A DNA stretch of 64,000 nt from Streptomyces halobius (GTDB lineage: Bacteria; Actinomycetota; Actinomycetes; Streptomycetales; Streptomycetaceae). The translations under genes were made by a program, and so were the position numbers. Under the pieces are notes generated by a model that saw nothing but the letters and a program-made list of their open reading frames with translations, was not told the DNA's origin and searched no databases. The stretch is from the NCBI RefSeq assembly GCF_023277745.1, contig NZ_CP086322.1, positions 3,596,001 to 3,660,000 of the forward strand, given 5' to 3'. Within the stretch, counting starts at the first letter, position 1. Every line of letters starts with the position of its first letter. This document shows, one piece after another, positions 1-7,726 of this stretch.

Positions 1-489
1 GTCCTGGACTTCGGGACCGTCGACCGGCTGCCCGACGGGCTGCCGCCGACGATCGGCACCTCGCTGCGGATGACGCTGGACGGCGAGGCCGAGGCGGTCT
101 ATCAGCTGCTGTGCGAGGAGGGTTTCGTCAAGGAGTCCATCGCGCTGGATCCGGACTCGGTACTGGACTATCTGCTGCCGATCATCGAGCCGGCACAGGT
201 CGAGGCGTTCACCTTCACCCGCGACTGGATGCGGAATCAGGCGACCCGCGTCGGCGACCCGCGCTCCCCCGCATACCAGTTGGGCAAACGGCTCAATCTG
301 CCGCCCGCCTACCTCCTGATACACCGTGTGACATTGAGCACCATCGGGGTGCTGTGCCAGTTGGGGGCGACGGTACGGCTGCGCGATGAGCTGGAGGAGT
401 GGATGCCCGGCTTTGTGCCCGTCCAGGAGCCAGGAGGCGATGACCTCGACGGCATGCCCGAGGAGACCGTCGGGGAGAGCACGGCCTGA
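1..489 (+). CDS. ABC1/AarF-family kinase-like protein, C-terminal part (5' end outside window)
   Basis: The frame is open from base 1 and the visible 162 residues are the C-terminal lobe of an ABC1 (AarF/UbiB) atypical kinase. The fragment starts with VLDFG, the metal-binding DFG-type loop of this family, followed by an all-helical tail with no obvious membrane segment. ABC1 proteins act as ATPase/kinase-like factors, often tied to membrane lipid or quinone metabolism; the substrate here is unknown. In M. tuberculosis the homologue Rv3197 lies beside whiB7, as here. It converges on the small zinc-ribbon gene. The identification is firm at family level only, because the catalytic lobe is off-window. 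Confidence 0.85.
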   Translation, partial: VLDFGTVDRLPDGLPPTIGTSLRMTLDGEAEAVYQLLCEEGFVKESIALDPDSVLDYLLPIIEPAQVEAFTFTRDWMRNQATRVGDPRSPAYQLGKRLNLPPAYLLIHRVTLSTIGVLCQLGATVRLRDELEEWMPGFVPVQEPGGDDLDGMPEETVGESTA

Positions 490-559
490 GCCCACCGGTC
501 CGCGGCGGACCGCTGGTCGGCACCCCCGTCCGCCCGTGCGGCAGCCGGCGGTGCCGGCC

Positions 560-748
560 TCACCACCAGCTGGAGTCGAGGCGGCCCTCGATGGCCCGGA
601 GGTTCTCCCGCGCGCAGGCGTCGCAGAAGTAGCGGCGGGCGCCGTTCTCGACGGAGCAGGTCCAGGTCAGCGGGATTCCCTCGGCGACCGCACCGCAGCG
701 GGCGCACACCGCGTTCCCACCGGTCAACTCCGCCTGTTCATGCGTCAT
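560..748 (-). CDS. small zinc-ribbon-like protein (62 aa), function unknown
   Basis: A 62-residue protein with two CxxC knuckles (C15/C18 and C42/C45, plus a lone C31), the spacing of a treble-clef or ribbon zinc site. The ATG at 748 starts just before the conserved part; the frame could extend upstream to 799, but that segment looks non-coding. No clear Shine-Dalgarno is seen. A TATCGT-like -10 about 15 bases upstream suggests a short leader. It converges on the ABC1 gene. No function can be assigned; a protein- or nucleic-acid-binding adaptor is possible. Confidence 0.65.
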   Translation of the reverse strand: MTHEQAELTGGNAVCARCGAVAEGIPLTWTCSVENGARRYFCDACARENLRAIEGRLDSSWW

Positions 749-858
749 CTGGTCCACCGTCCGACGATATCCCCGCCAACCACCCGAAGACGGATGCAAC
801 GCACCACGGGGCCCGCCCTGTCGGACGGACCCCGTAGCGGCGACACGGTGTTGTCGCG

Positions 859-1176
859 TTACTGCATCACGGCCATGGCCAGCGCGCGCCGCGCCCGGAG
901 CGACGCGCGTTCGGCACGGCGCTGCATACGCCGCGCGGTCGCGAGCCGATAGGCCCTGCGTTCGGATTCCGCCTCCTGGAGGCGTTCACGCATTTGTGCA
1001 CGCGCCAGGGCTTCTGGAATGAGTTGCATCGCGAGGTTCCTGTTCTGGCGCGCCTCAAGCGCACCGGAGTTCACGGGAGCGGGTGTGTCGGTGAAAGACG
1101 GGTTCATCGTGGGGTCCTGCTTCTTGGGATCCCGTGTGACGGGACGGTCGATCGTTCCTGTGCCGGTGGTGTTCAT
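859..1176 (-). CDS. hypothetical Arg-rich protein translationally coupled to wblC
   Basis: A 105-residue protein whose C-terminal half is a highly charged, Arg/Ala-rich helix (residues about 45-105). The ATG at 1176 overlaps the wblC stop in an ATGA arrangement, so translational coupling with wblC is likely. An alternative ATG at 1107 has a weak AGGA upstream. There are no cysteines, signal peptide or membrane segment. The position suggests co-expression with WblC during translation stress, and the basic helix suggests RNA or ribosome contact, but that is inference only. I do not recognise a named family. Confidence 0.55.
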   Translation of the reverse strand: MNTTGTGTIDRPVTRDPKKQDPTMNPSFTDTPAPVNSGALEARQNRNLAMQLIPEALARAQMRERLQEAESERRAYRLATARRMQRRAERASLRARRALAMAVMQ

Positions 1177-1526
1177 GCCGCGACCGGGTTCTTGCGCGGA
1201 CGGCCACGCGGACGCTTCCGCGGCACCACAACGCCCTGGACGAAGAGCTCCCCGCCCCAGACGCCCCACGGCTCACGGCGGTCCTTCGCGCCGGCGAGGC
1301 AGGCCTCCCGGACGGGACAGCTCTGGCACAGCGACTTGGCGTACTCGACATCGGCCGGGGACTCCGCGAAGAACACCTCCGGGTCGTAGGTGCGGCACGG
1401 AACAGCGGCGCCGAGGCGGTCGATCTCGTCGTCGAGCTCGGTGAGGGGCAGCAAGGAGTTCTCCTGAGGGTCGGGCGGAGGAATCAGGTCGGTCGATACG
1501 GACGGGGTGTGCGTCTGGAGTTGCAC
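1173..1526 (-). CDS. wblC: WhiB-family transcription factor WblC (WhiB7 orthologue)
   Basis: 117 aa with GTG start. It has the four WhiB cysteines (C44, C67, C70, C76) that hold a [4Fe-4S] cluster, the GVWGG turn (88-92) that docks on the primary sigma factor, and a C-terminal AT-hook, RGRPRK (107-112), which is the hallmark of WhiB7/WblC. The family activates intrinsic resistance to ribosome-targeting antibiotics. The neighbourhood (ABC1 gene, uvrD2) matches mycobacterial whiB7. A GAGGAA lies upstream of the GTG. The gene lies downstream of a strong terminator and a 108-codon leader ORF, so expression probably depends on read-through. It overlaps the next gene by ATGA. Confidence 0.95.
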   Translation of the reverse strand: MQLQTHTPSVSTDLIPPPDPQENSLLPLTELDDEIDRLGAAVPCRTYDPEVFFAESPADVEYAKSLCQSCPVREACLAGAKDRREPWGVWGGELFVQGVVVPRKRPRGRPRKNPVAA

Positions 1527-1576
1527 GGTGGTGTGTTCCTCGTCTGTTCGGCCCGGCTGGTGGCGGGCGCATGGGC

Positions 1577-1619
1577 AAAACAAAAGGGCCGCGGATCCCG
1601 GTGTGGGTTCCGCGGCCCT
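1577..1619 (-). terminator. intrinsic terminator / attenuator ahead of wblC
   Basis: On the minus strand there is an 11-bp perfect GC-rich stem (outer arms AGGGCCGCGGA and TCCGCGGCCCT, with an inner CCC/GGG extension) followed directly by TTTTGTTTT. U-rich tracts are rare behind Streptomyces hairpins. It lies 27 bases after the leader ORF stop and about 50 bases before the wblC GTG, so transcripts started at the upstream promoter must read through it to express wblC. This is the classic attenuator position. Confidence 0.85.
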
Positions 1620-1631
1620 GGAAGGTGCCGA

Positions 1632-1650
1632 CCTGATCGTGCCGATCAGG
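1632..1650 (-). promoter_or_regulatory. hairpin spanning the leader-ORF stop codon
   Basis: A perfect 8-bp inverted repeat (CCTGATCG, loop GCA, CGATCAGG in minus-strand sense) contains the leader ORF stop codon (1646-1648) and lies just before the terminator stem. A ribosome stalled near the end of the leader ORF would melt it, so it may be part of the switch that controls terminator formation. No functional data are available from sequence alone. Confidence 0.45.
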
Positions 1651-1972
1651 CTGGATCTCTCCAGGGTTCGAGGCCGCGGTAGGCCCACATTTCATGCGTC
1701 GTCTGGTACTGCTTCCGGGATCCGGCACCGACGGCCGCGTTGCAGGCAACGGCATTCGCCGCTGCCGCCACTGCTGCTACCGCAGGTGCCTCGGTCGGTC
1801 GCGCGGTGCGCTCACTGGCCGTCAGGACAGCGAGGAACTCGGGGCGCGCGGCCTCGGAACCGGACAGGCGGCCGAAGCCGGACAGACCGGTGCCAAGGAA
1901 CGAGGAGCCGAGGGCACAGGTGGCGACGACCGAAAGATCGGTCATTTTGTTGGTCTCGATAATGCTGATCAC
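1646..1972 (-). CDS. wblC leader ORF (108 codons), candidate regulatory uORF
   Basis: A GTG start at 1972 is preceded by GAGGAGG at eight-base spacing, one of the best ribosome-binding sites in the window. The 108-residue product starts VISIIETNKM, has an Ala/Val-rich middle and ends in MWAYRGLEPWRDPA. It contains two cysteines, has no clear domain, and matches no family I recognise. It sits alone between a WblC-type promoter and a terminator preceding wblC. A role as translated sensor ORF (ribosome stalling by antibiotics controls read-through) is inferred from the known attenuation of mycobacterial whiB7. It could also be an independent small protein gene that simply ends at that terminator. 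Confidence 0.6.
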   Translation of the reverse strand: MISIIETNKMTDLSVVATCALGSSFLGTGLSGFGRLSGSEAARPEFLAVLTASERTARPTEAPAVAAVAAAANAVACNAAVGAGSRKQYQTTHEMWAYRGLEPWRDPA

Positions 1973-2082
1973 TGGTCTCGCCTCCTCTCGGCGTCTCGGT
2001 GGACCGGGAATCCCGCTCCAGATGTTCACGTACAGCACGGATCCAGCGGATCTCGGAAGGCCCGTTGTTTTCCGTCTCCCGA

Positions 2083-2123
2083 AGGCTATGGGGATGCGCT
2101 CCACGGGCGCAAACTATTTTTCC
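2083..2123 (-). promoter_or_regulatory. WblC/WhiB7-type promoter of the leader-wblC transcript
   Basis: Reading the minus strand: an A-rich patch GGAAAAATAG (2114-2123), then TTGCGC (-35, 2107-2112), an 18-base spacer and TAGCCT (-10, 2083-2088, matching TAnnnT). An A-rich patch directly upstream of the -35 hexamer is the documented signature of WhiB7/WblC-dependent promoters, so this is probably autoregulated. It overlaps the uvrD2 stop codon. The predicted start near 2076 gives a leader of about 550 bases before wblC. Confidence 0.65.
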
Positions 2124-4339
2124 GACGAGTTTTCCGCGGCGCCTTCAGGGCCTTCCTCCAGCACCCCCGCGAGGTCCTCGCCGGCGCAGAGAGCCAGTAC
2201 ATCGGTGCCGTACCGGTCCAGCTTGCGCCGCCCTACTCCTGAGATGCACGCAAGCTCCGTTTCGGTTCCCGGAACCGCCTCGGCAATTGCCATCAGTGTC
2301 TTGTCCGTGAAGACGCAGTACGCCGGCTGGCGCGACCGGGCGGCCTGCGCGGCCCGCCAGTCCCGCAGCCGCTCGTACAACGCCTCGTCGAGATCCGAGG
2401 GGCAGTCCTCACAACGCATCAGCTTCATGTCGCCCGCAGCCGTCAGCGTCTTGTTGCAGACCCGGCAGCGGGCCGGCCCGCGGCTCCTGCGGCGACCCGC
2501 GCCCGCCGCCGCGCCGCCGCGGTCCACGCCGCCCAGGACGACGCCGGGCGCACGGTGCCCGGCCCCCGCCCCGGAACCGGGCCGCAGACCGTTCAGGAAC
2601 CGGCTGGCGCGCCGGGAGGCCCGGCCGCCGGGAGAACGCGCCAGCGACCACGACAGGCCCAGGTGCAGACGAGCACGCGTCACGCCGACATACAGGAGCC
2701 GGCGCTCCTCCTCCACCTGCTCGTCGGTCTTGGCGTAGGTGATCGGCATCATGCCCTCGGTGAGACCGACCAGGAACACGGCGTCCCATTCCAGGCCCTT
2801 GGCGGCGTGCAGCGAAGCAAGCGTCACACCCTCGACCGTCGGGGCGTGCTGGGCGCTGGCGCGCTCGTCCAGCTCGGCGACCAGGTCCGCGAGGGTGGCT
2901 TCGGGGCGGGCCTTGGCGAAGTCCTCGGCGAGCCGCACCAGCGCCGCCAGGGATTCCCAGCGGTCACGCACGGCACCCGAGCCGGCCGGCGGCTCGGCGG
3001 TCCAGCCCATGTCGCTGAGCACCGCCCGCACCTCGGACGGCAGATCCACGGCGTCGTCGAGCAGTGCGTCATTGGCACCGAAGCGGGCGGCTCCGCGCAG
3101 CTTGACGCCGGCCTCGCGCACCTCCGGGCGCTCGAAGAACCGCTCGGCGCCCCGCAGCTGATAGGGCACACCGGCGTCGGCCAGCGCCTGTTCGTGAACC
3201 TCTGACTGGGCGTTGATACGGAAGAGCACCGCGATCTCGCTGGCGGGAACACCGGACGCGATGAGATCGCGGAGCCGGCGGGCGGTGCCCTCTGCCTCGG
3301 TGGGCTCATCGGCGTACTCGACGAACACCGGCTCCGGGCCGGCCTCGCGCTGCGAGACCAGCTCCAGGCGGTGCTCGGCGGCGCGGCCCCTGGCCTGGGA
3401 GAGCAGGCCGTTGGCGAGGTGCACGACCTGCGGGGTGGAACGGTAGTCGCGGACCAGCTTGACGACGGTCGCGTGCGGATGACGGGTGCGGAAATTCAGC
3501 AGGTGTTCGGGGGTGGCACCCGTGAAGCTGTAGATCGTCTGGCTGGCGTCGCCTACGACACAGAGGCTGTCACGGTCGCCCAGCCACAGGTCGAGCAGCC
3601 GCTGCTGGAGCGGGCTGACGTCCTGGTACTCGTCGACGACGAAGTGCTGGTATTGCGCGCGGACCTGCTCGGCGATGTCATGCCGGTCCTGGAGCACACC
3701 GACGGTGAGCAGCAGCACATCCTCGAAGTCGATGGTGCCGCGGTCGCGCTTGAGCTGTTCGTAGGTGGCGTAGATCTGCCCGATCTCGGCCGGGTCGCGC
3801 GGGGCCTCGCGCCCGGCCTTGGCGACCGCTGCCGGATAGTCGACGGGCACGGTCTGGGTGACCTTGGACCACTCGATCTCGCCCGTGACATCGCGCAGCT
3901 CGTTGCGGTCCAGCCGGATACGGCAGCGGGCGGCGGCCTCGGCGACCAGCTGGACCTTGCGCTCCAGCAGCCGCGGGAGCTCGCCGCCGACGGCCTTGGG
4001 CCAGAAGAACTGCAGCTGCCGCAGGGCCGCGGAGTGAAAGGTCCGCGCCTGCACCCCACCCGCGCCGAGCTGCCGCAGCCGCCCGCGCATCTCGCCCGCC
4101 GCCCGGGCGGTGAACGTGACAGCGAGCACACTGGCCGGCTGCAGGATCCCGGCCCGCACGCCGTACGCGATCCGGTGGGTGAGCGCTCGCGTCTTGCCCG
4201 TACCGGCGCCGGCCAGCACACACACCGGACCGTGCAGGGCCGTCGCGACCTCGCGCTGCTCGGGGTCGAGCCCGTCGAGCACCGCGTCGGCAGAGTCAGG
4301 GACCTGCGGGAAGAGAGAGGAGTCCGTTGCTGCTGTCAC
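2114..4339 (-). CDS. uvrD2: ATP-dependent DNA helicase UvrD2
   Basis: 741 aa from the GTG at 4339; longer in-frame starts (to 4447) add a segment unlike the family. An SF1A 3'-5' helicase: Walker A AGAGTGKT (43-50) and motif II VDEYQD (235-240). The C-terminus carries a tetracysteine motif (C625, C628, C643, C646) followed by an HRDC-like domain (about 650-720) with ISGVGRRKLDRYG. That combination defines actinobacterial UvrD2 and separates it from UvrD1/PcrA. It unwinds DNA in repair and replication, and the tetracysteine region is needed for unwinding in mycobacteria. The gene's end overlaps the wblC promoter. Upstream lies a long G-rich spacer shared with the divergent mycoredoxin gene. 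Confidence 0.93.
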   Translation of the reverse strand: MTAATDSSLFPQVPDSADAVLDGLDPEQREVATALHGPVCVLAGAGTGKTRALTHRIAYGVRAGILQPASVLAVTFTARAAGEMRGRLRQLGAGGVQARTFHSAALRQLQFFWPKAVGGELPRLLERKVQLVAEAAARCRIRLDRNELRDVTGEIEWSKVTQTVPVDYPAAVAKAGREAPRDPAEIGQIYATYEQLKRDRGTIDFEDVLLLTVGVLQDRHDIAEQVRAQYQHFVVDEYQDVSPLQQRLLDLWLGDRDSLCVVGDASQTIYSFTGATPEHLLNFRTRHPHATVVKLVRDYRSTPQVVHLANGLLSQARGRAAEHRLELVSQREAGPEPVFVEYADEPTEAEGTARRLRDLIASGVPASEIAVLFRINAQSEVHEQALADAGVPYQLRGAERFFERPEVREAGVKLRGAARFGANDALLDDAVDLPSEVRAVLSDMGWTAEPPAGSGAVRDRWESLAALVRLAEDFAKARPEATLADLVAELDERASAQHAPTVEGVTLASLHAAKGLEWDAVFLVGLTEGMMPITYAKTDEQVEEERRLLYVGVTRARLHLGLSWSLARSPGGRASRRASRFLNGLRPGSGAGAGHRAPGVVLGGVDRGGAAAGAGRRRSRGPARCRVCNKTLTAAGDMKLMRCEDCPSDLDEALYERLRDWRAAQAARSRQPAYCVFTDKTLMAIAEAVPGTETELACISGVGRRKLDRYGTDVLALCAGEDLAGVLEEGPEGAAENSSEK

Positions 4340-4595
4340 CCCGCCATGCTGCCAGGTCCACCGAGACGCCCGGGAAAGCTGTCCACAGGCACCGGATGCC
4401 GGTCGTACCGGCCCCGGCAGCTGTGGATGACCATCGGCCCCCGCCACCGCACTCTGCTTTGCTGTCTCTCAGCGGTCACCAGCCCGAACCGGGCCGGAGA
4501 TCGTCACCGCCGAGGCTGCGGCAGACGCGTCCTGAACAGCAGGCCTCCGGCGGCGGAGGTCCGCGACCTGAGCGGCTGACTCTCGGTGAGGTGAG

Positions 4596-4672
4596 TGGGG
4601 GTGGAGTGGGGCGGGGGTGGGGGGGGTGGGGGGCGGCCGCCCCCGGGGGGGAATTGGAGACTGCTGCGGGAG
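4596..4672 (+). other. G-run tract with G-quadruplex potential in a 570-bp divergent spacer
   Basis: The spacer 4340-4910 between uvrD2 (minus) and the mycoredoxin gene (plus) has no gene. Its core is a plus-strand series of at least six runs of four to eight G separated by one to four bases, followed by a C-run/G-run palindrome around 4635-4652. This is extreme even for this GC content and can form quadruplexes on the plus strand. The rest of the spacer shows short direct repeats (GACGGCATTG at about 4839 and 4871) close to the mycoredoxin start and no clear promoter. Confidence 0.6.
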
Positions 4673-4910
4673 AGAGGGTCCCGGGTAGGCGCCCGGGGAA
4701 GCCCCGGGGAGGGGGCTCCTGCGGTGGGGAGGGAGAGGGGCCCTGGAAGGCCCCAGCAAAGGTCGGGAATGCTCTCGGCCCCCCGAGCGTTCTTTCCCTT
4801 GGCGCCACGCCGGAGCGCCACGCCGGTTACGGCGTCCGACGGCATTGTTCCCCTGCCGGGCACGGCGTGGGACGGCATTGAACCAAGACTCACCAAGGAG
4901 CACGTGACGC

Positions 4911-5153
4911 ATGGCGGGCACTGTGACGATGTACAGCACGACCTGGTGCGGCTACTGCCGTCGGCTGAAGGGCCAGATGGACCGCGAGGGCATCGCGTAC
5001 ACCGAGATCAACATCGAGAACGACCCCGAGTCCGCTGCGTTCGTGGAGAAGGCGAACGGCGGCAATCAGACGGTGCCGACCGTGCTCTTCGCCGATGGCT
5101 CGACGCTGACCAACCCGTCTCTGGCGCAGGTCAAGCAGAAGGTCGGCGCCTGA
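4911..5153 (+). CDS. mrx1: mycoredoxin (glutaredoxin-fold mycothiol-dependent reductase)
   Basis: 80 aa; ATG preceded by AAGGAG at ten-base spacing. It has the redox motif WCGYC at residues 12-16, the cis-proline TVP in 'NQTVPTV', and the short thioredoxin fold typical of Mrx1. Mycoredoxins reduce mycothiol mixed disulfides in the cytosol using mycothiol and mycothione reductase. The homologue Rv3198A also lies between uvrD2 and nudC. It is a single gene followed by a strong hairpin. Confidence 0.92.
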   Translation: MAGTVTMYSTTWCGYCRRLKGQMDREGIAYTEINIENDPESAAFVEKANGGNQTVPTVLFADGSTLTNPSLAQVKQKVGA

Positions 5154-5174
5154 CCGCTCCGAGTGGGCGGCTTC

Positions 5175-5224
5175 ACAGGGGCCGTCGGCCGGATCCGTCG
5201 CACGGATCCGGCCGACGGCCCTGT
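5175..5224. terminator. long hairpin terminator between mrx1 and nudC (convergent)
   Basis: A nearly perfect inverted repeat of about 22 bp (ACAGGG...CCGGATCCG pairing with CGGATCCGGCC...CCCTGT, one bulged G) with a five-base loop, just after the mycoredoxin stop. There is no T-tract, as usual in Streptomyces. It can serve both convergent genes. Confidence 0.8.
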
Positions 5225-5306
5225 CTGCTCGACAGTCCCCGTCCGCTCAGCACGCCCCGGTGTGTTCAGCGCCCCCTCTCGGCTGGCCACCCGGCCAGCC
5301 GCCCCC

Positions 5307-6242
5307 TCACGGCTTGGGCAGCGGCTTGCCGTACCACAGCTCGATCAGGCGGGCCGCGATCGAGATGCCGTACGGGGGCAGCACCTCGCCCGATTCGAAG
5401 GCGGCGCGCAGATCCTCGCGGGAGAACCACCGGGCTTCTTCGATCTCCTCGCCGTCCACCTGGATCGCGGACGAGGTGGCGCGCGCCATGAAGCCCAGCA
5501 TCAGGCTGGAGGGGAAGGGCCAGGGCTGGCTGGCGATGTATTCGACGTCGCCGACGACGACGCCCGCCTCTTCGAAGACTTCCCGTGCCACCGACTGCTC
5601 GATGGACTCCCCCGGCTCGACGAAGCCCGCGAGGGTGGAGAAGCGGCCCTCGGGCCAGTGGACCTGGCGGCCCAGGAGCGCGCGGTCGTCCTCGTCGGTG
5701 ACCAGCATGATCACGGCCGGATCGGTGCGCGGGTAGTGCTCCGCGCCGCAGGCGGGGCAGCGGCGGATATGGCCCGCGGCGGCGATGACGGTGCGCTCAC
5801 CGCAGCGTGAGCAGAAGCGGTGCAGCCGCTGCCAGTTCTCCAGAGCCACCGCGTGGACGAGGAGCCCGGCGTCGCGCGGGGAGAGCAGCAGACCGGCCTC
5901 GCGGAGTCCGGCGGGCCGGGCGGACTGGTCCATACGGCCGGGCAGGGCGTCCTTCTGGAGCGCGAAGTAGCTGACGCCGTCCCCGTCGGTGCCGAGGTAG
6001 TAGCGGTGCGCCTCGGTCACCGGCGCCTCGAAGGACGGCGTCGTGATCAGCTCGGTGCGGCCGTCGGGGGTGTCGTCGATCAGCGCCTGGCCGCCGGACA
6101 CCACGAAGACGCGCGTGGTCGGATGGCTCCAGGCCGCCGCGAGCCATGCCTCGTCGAGGCGGTGGTGGGCGGAGCGGTCGATTCCGCTCGGCGCGCTGAA
6201 GGTGAGCGGCCGGTCGGCGCTGTGGTCGGTCCAGGTGGTCAC
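5307..6242 (-). CDS. nudC: NAD(+)/NADH diphosphatase NudC
   Basis: 311 aa from GTG 6242 (a TTG at 6254 touches the GGGGAG ribosome-binding site, so it is less likely). There is a four-cysteine zinc ribbon (CSRCGE... CPACG, about residues 145-170), then a Nudix box with the pattern GX5EX7REVXEEAG, and the SQPWPFPxS signature specific for NudC. It hydrolyses NADH/NAD+ to NMN(H) and AMP and can remove NAD caps from RNA. The homologue Rv3199c lies at the same place in mycobacteria. The N-terminal third is the usual variable Nudix_N domain. Confidence 0.92.
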   Translation of the reverse strand: MTTWTDHSADRPLTFSAPSGIDRSAHHRLDEAWLAAAWSHPTTRVFVVSGGQALIDDTPDGRTELITTPSFEAPVTEAHRYYLGTDGDGVSYFALQKDALPGRMDQSARPAGLREAGLLLSPRDAGLLVHAVALENWQRLHRFCSRCGERTVIAAAGHIRRCPACGAEHYPRTDPAVIMLVTDEDDRALLGRQVHWPEGRFSTLAGFVEPGESIEQSVAREVFEEAGVVVGDVEYIASQPWPFPSSLMLGFMARATSSAIQVDGEEIEEARWFSREDLRAAFESGEVLPPYGISIAARLIELWYGKPLPKP

Positions 6243-6319
6243 TGGTGTTTCCAACTCCCCCTATGACGTGGGTAATTGCTGCGTACGGACACGGAGCGGC
6301 ACGGCGCCGCAAGCCCGGG

Positions 6320-7726
6320 TCAAGGGGTGCGCCAGGTGTCCGCCAGGTCGCCCCACAGGTGGGCGGCGGTTTCGACGCCCTTCATCAGCAGATCGAGCTC
6401 GACCTTTTCGTTCGGTGCGTGCCAGCCGTCGGAGGGGACGGAGATGCCGAGGAAGAGGACCGGGACGCCGAGGACGTCCTGGAGGTCGGCGGCGGGGCCG
6501 GAGCCCCCTTCGCGGGTGAAGCGGATCTTCTGGCCGAAGGCCCGTCCCATGGCGCGGACGACGGACTGGAGCGCGGGGTGGTCGAGCGGGGTCAGGCAGG
6601 GGCGGGTGGCGCCCCAGAAGGTGATGTCGTGGCGGATGCCGGCGGGGAGGCGGGCGGCCACCCAGTCGCGTACGGACTGCTGGACGGCGTCCGCGTCCTG
6701 GCCCGCGACGAGGCGGAAGGACAGTTTGAGCTGGGCGGTGGACGGCACGATGGTCTTCCCGCCGGGGCCCTGGTAGCCGCCGCTGATGCCGTTGACCTCG
6801 GCGGTGGGGCGGGCCCAGACGCGCTCCAGGGTGGTGCTGCCGGTCTCCCCGAGAGTGGCGTGGGAGTGGGCGGTGCGCAGCCACGCCGCTTCGTCGAAGG
6901 GCAGCTCGGCGAAGAGTTCACGTTCGCGGTCGGTGAGTTCGACGACGCCGTCGTAGAAGCCGGGGACGGCGACGCGGCGGTCCGCGTCGTGGAGTGCGGC
7001 GGCGAGCCGGGCGGCCTCGGTGGCGGGGTTGGGGACCGCGCCGCCGAAGGAGCCGGAGTGGATGTCCTGGTCGGGGCCGTAGAGGTCGACCTGACAGTCG
7101 GTCAGGCCGCGCATGCCGGTGCAGACCGTCGGGGTGTCCCTGGACCACATGCCGGTGTCGGAGACGATCACCGTGTCGCAGGCGAGGCGGGCCGCGTGCT
7201 TCTTGACGAGGGCCGGGAAGTTCGGGGAGCCGGACTCCTCCTCGCCTTCGATGAGCAGCTTGAGGTTGATGGCGGGGGTGGTGCGGCCGGTCGCGGCGAG
7301 GTGCGCGCGGACGCCGAGGGTGTGGAAGAACACCTGACCCTTGTCGTCGGCGGCGCCGCGGGCGTAGAGCTTGCCGTCGATGGTCTGGGGCGCGAAGGGG
7401 TCGGTGTGCCAGCCGTCCTCGCGGGCGGCGGGCTGCACGTCGTGGTGGCCGTAGACGAGCACGGTCGGTGCGGACGGGTCTCCGGAGGGCCATTCGGCGA
7501 AGACGGCGGGCAGGCCGTCCCCGTCGGTCTCCCAGATCTCGGTGGTCGGGAAGCCGGTGTCGGTGAGTTTGGCGGCGAGCCATTCGGCGCTGCGGCGGAC
7601 CTCGCCGGCGTGCTCCGGGTCGGCCGAGACGGAGGGGATGCGCAGCCACTCGGCGAGGTCGTCGAGGAAGGTGTCGCGCCGGCTGGTGATGTACGCGCGG
7701 ACGGCGCTGTCCGGGGTGGTGCTCAT
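6320..7726 (-). CDS. M20-family dipeptidase / metallopeptidase
   Basis: 468 aa. It carries the M20 di-zinc signatures VYGHHDVQP (first His ligand and catalytic Asp), the DxGM segment around 'VSDTGM', and EGEEESGS (catalytic Glu and metal ligand), with an inserted lid domain in the middle. Length and order fit the CNDP-like dipeptidase branch (peptidase M20, ArgE/DapE superfamily) rather than DapE, which is encoded at 58.9 kb. It is probably a cytosolic hydrolase of peptides or N-acyl amino acids; the substrate is unknown. Its ATG overlaps the adnB stop (ATGA), so it is translated behind adnB although functionally unrelated. Confidence 0.88.
   Translation of the reverse strand: MSTTPDSAVRAYITSRRDTFLDDLAEWLRIPSVSADPEHAGEVRRSAEWLAAKLTDTGFPTTEIWETDGDGLPAVFAEWPSGDPSAPTVLVYGHHDVQPAAREDGWHTDPFAPQTIDGKLYARGAADDKGQVFFHTLGVRAHLAATGRTTPAINLKLLIEGEEESGSPNFPALVKKHAARLACDTVIVSDTGMWSRDTPTVCTGMRGLTDCQVDLYGPDQDIHSGSFGGAVPNPATEAARLAAALHDADRRVAVPGFYDGVVELTDRERELFAELPFDEAAWLRTAHSHATLGETGSTTLERVWARPTAEVNGISGGYQGPGGKTIVPSTAQLKLSFRLVAGQDADAVQQSVRDWVAARLPAGIRHDITFWGATRPCLTPLDHPALQSVVRAMGRAFGQKIRFTREGGSGPAADLQDVLGVPVLFLGISVPSDGWHAPNEKVELDLLMKGVETAAHLWGDLADTWRTP

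Noticed and set aside
1646..1972. Leader ORF of wblC as a ribosomal peptide antibiotic precursor
   Set aside because: No modification enzyme, protease or transporter gene is nearby, and the context (promoter, terminator, wblC) fits attenuation.
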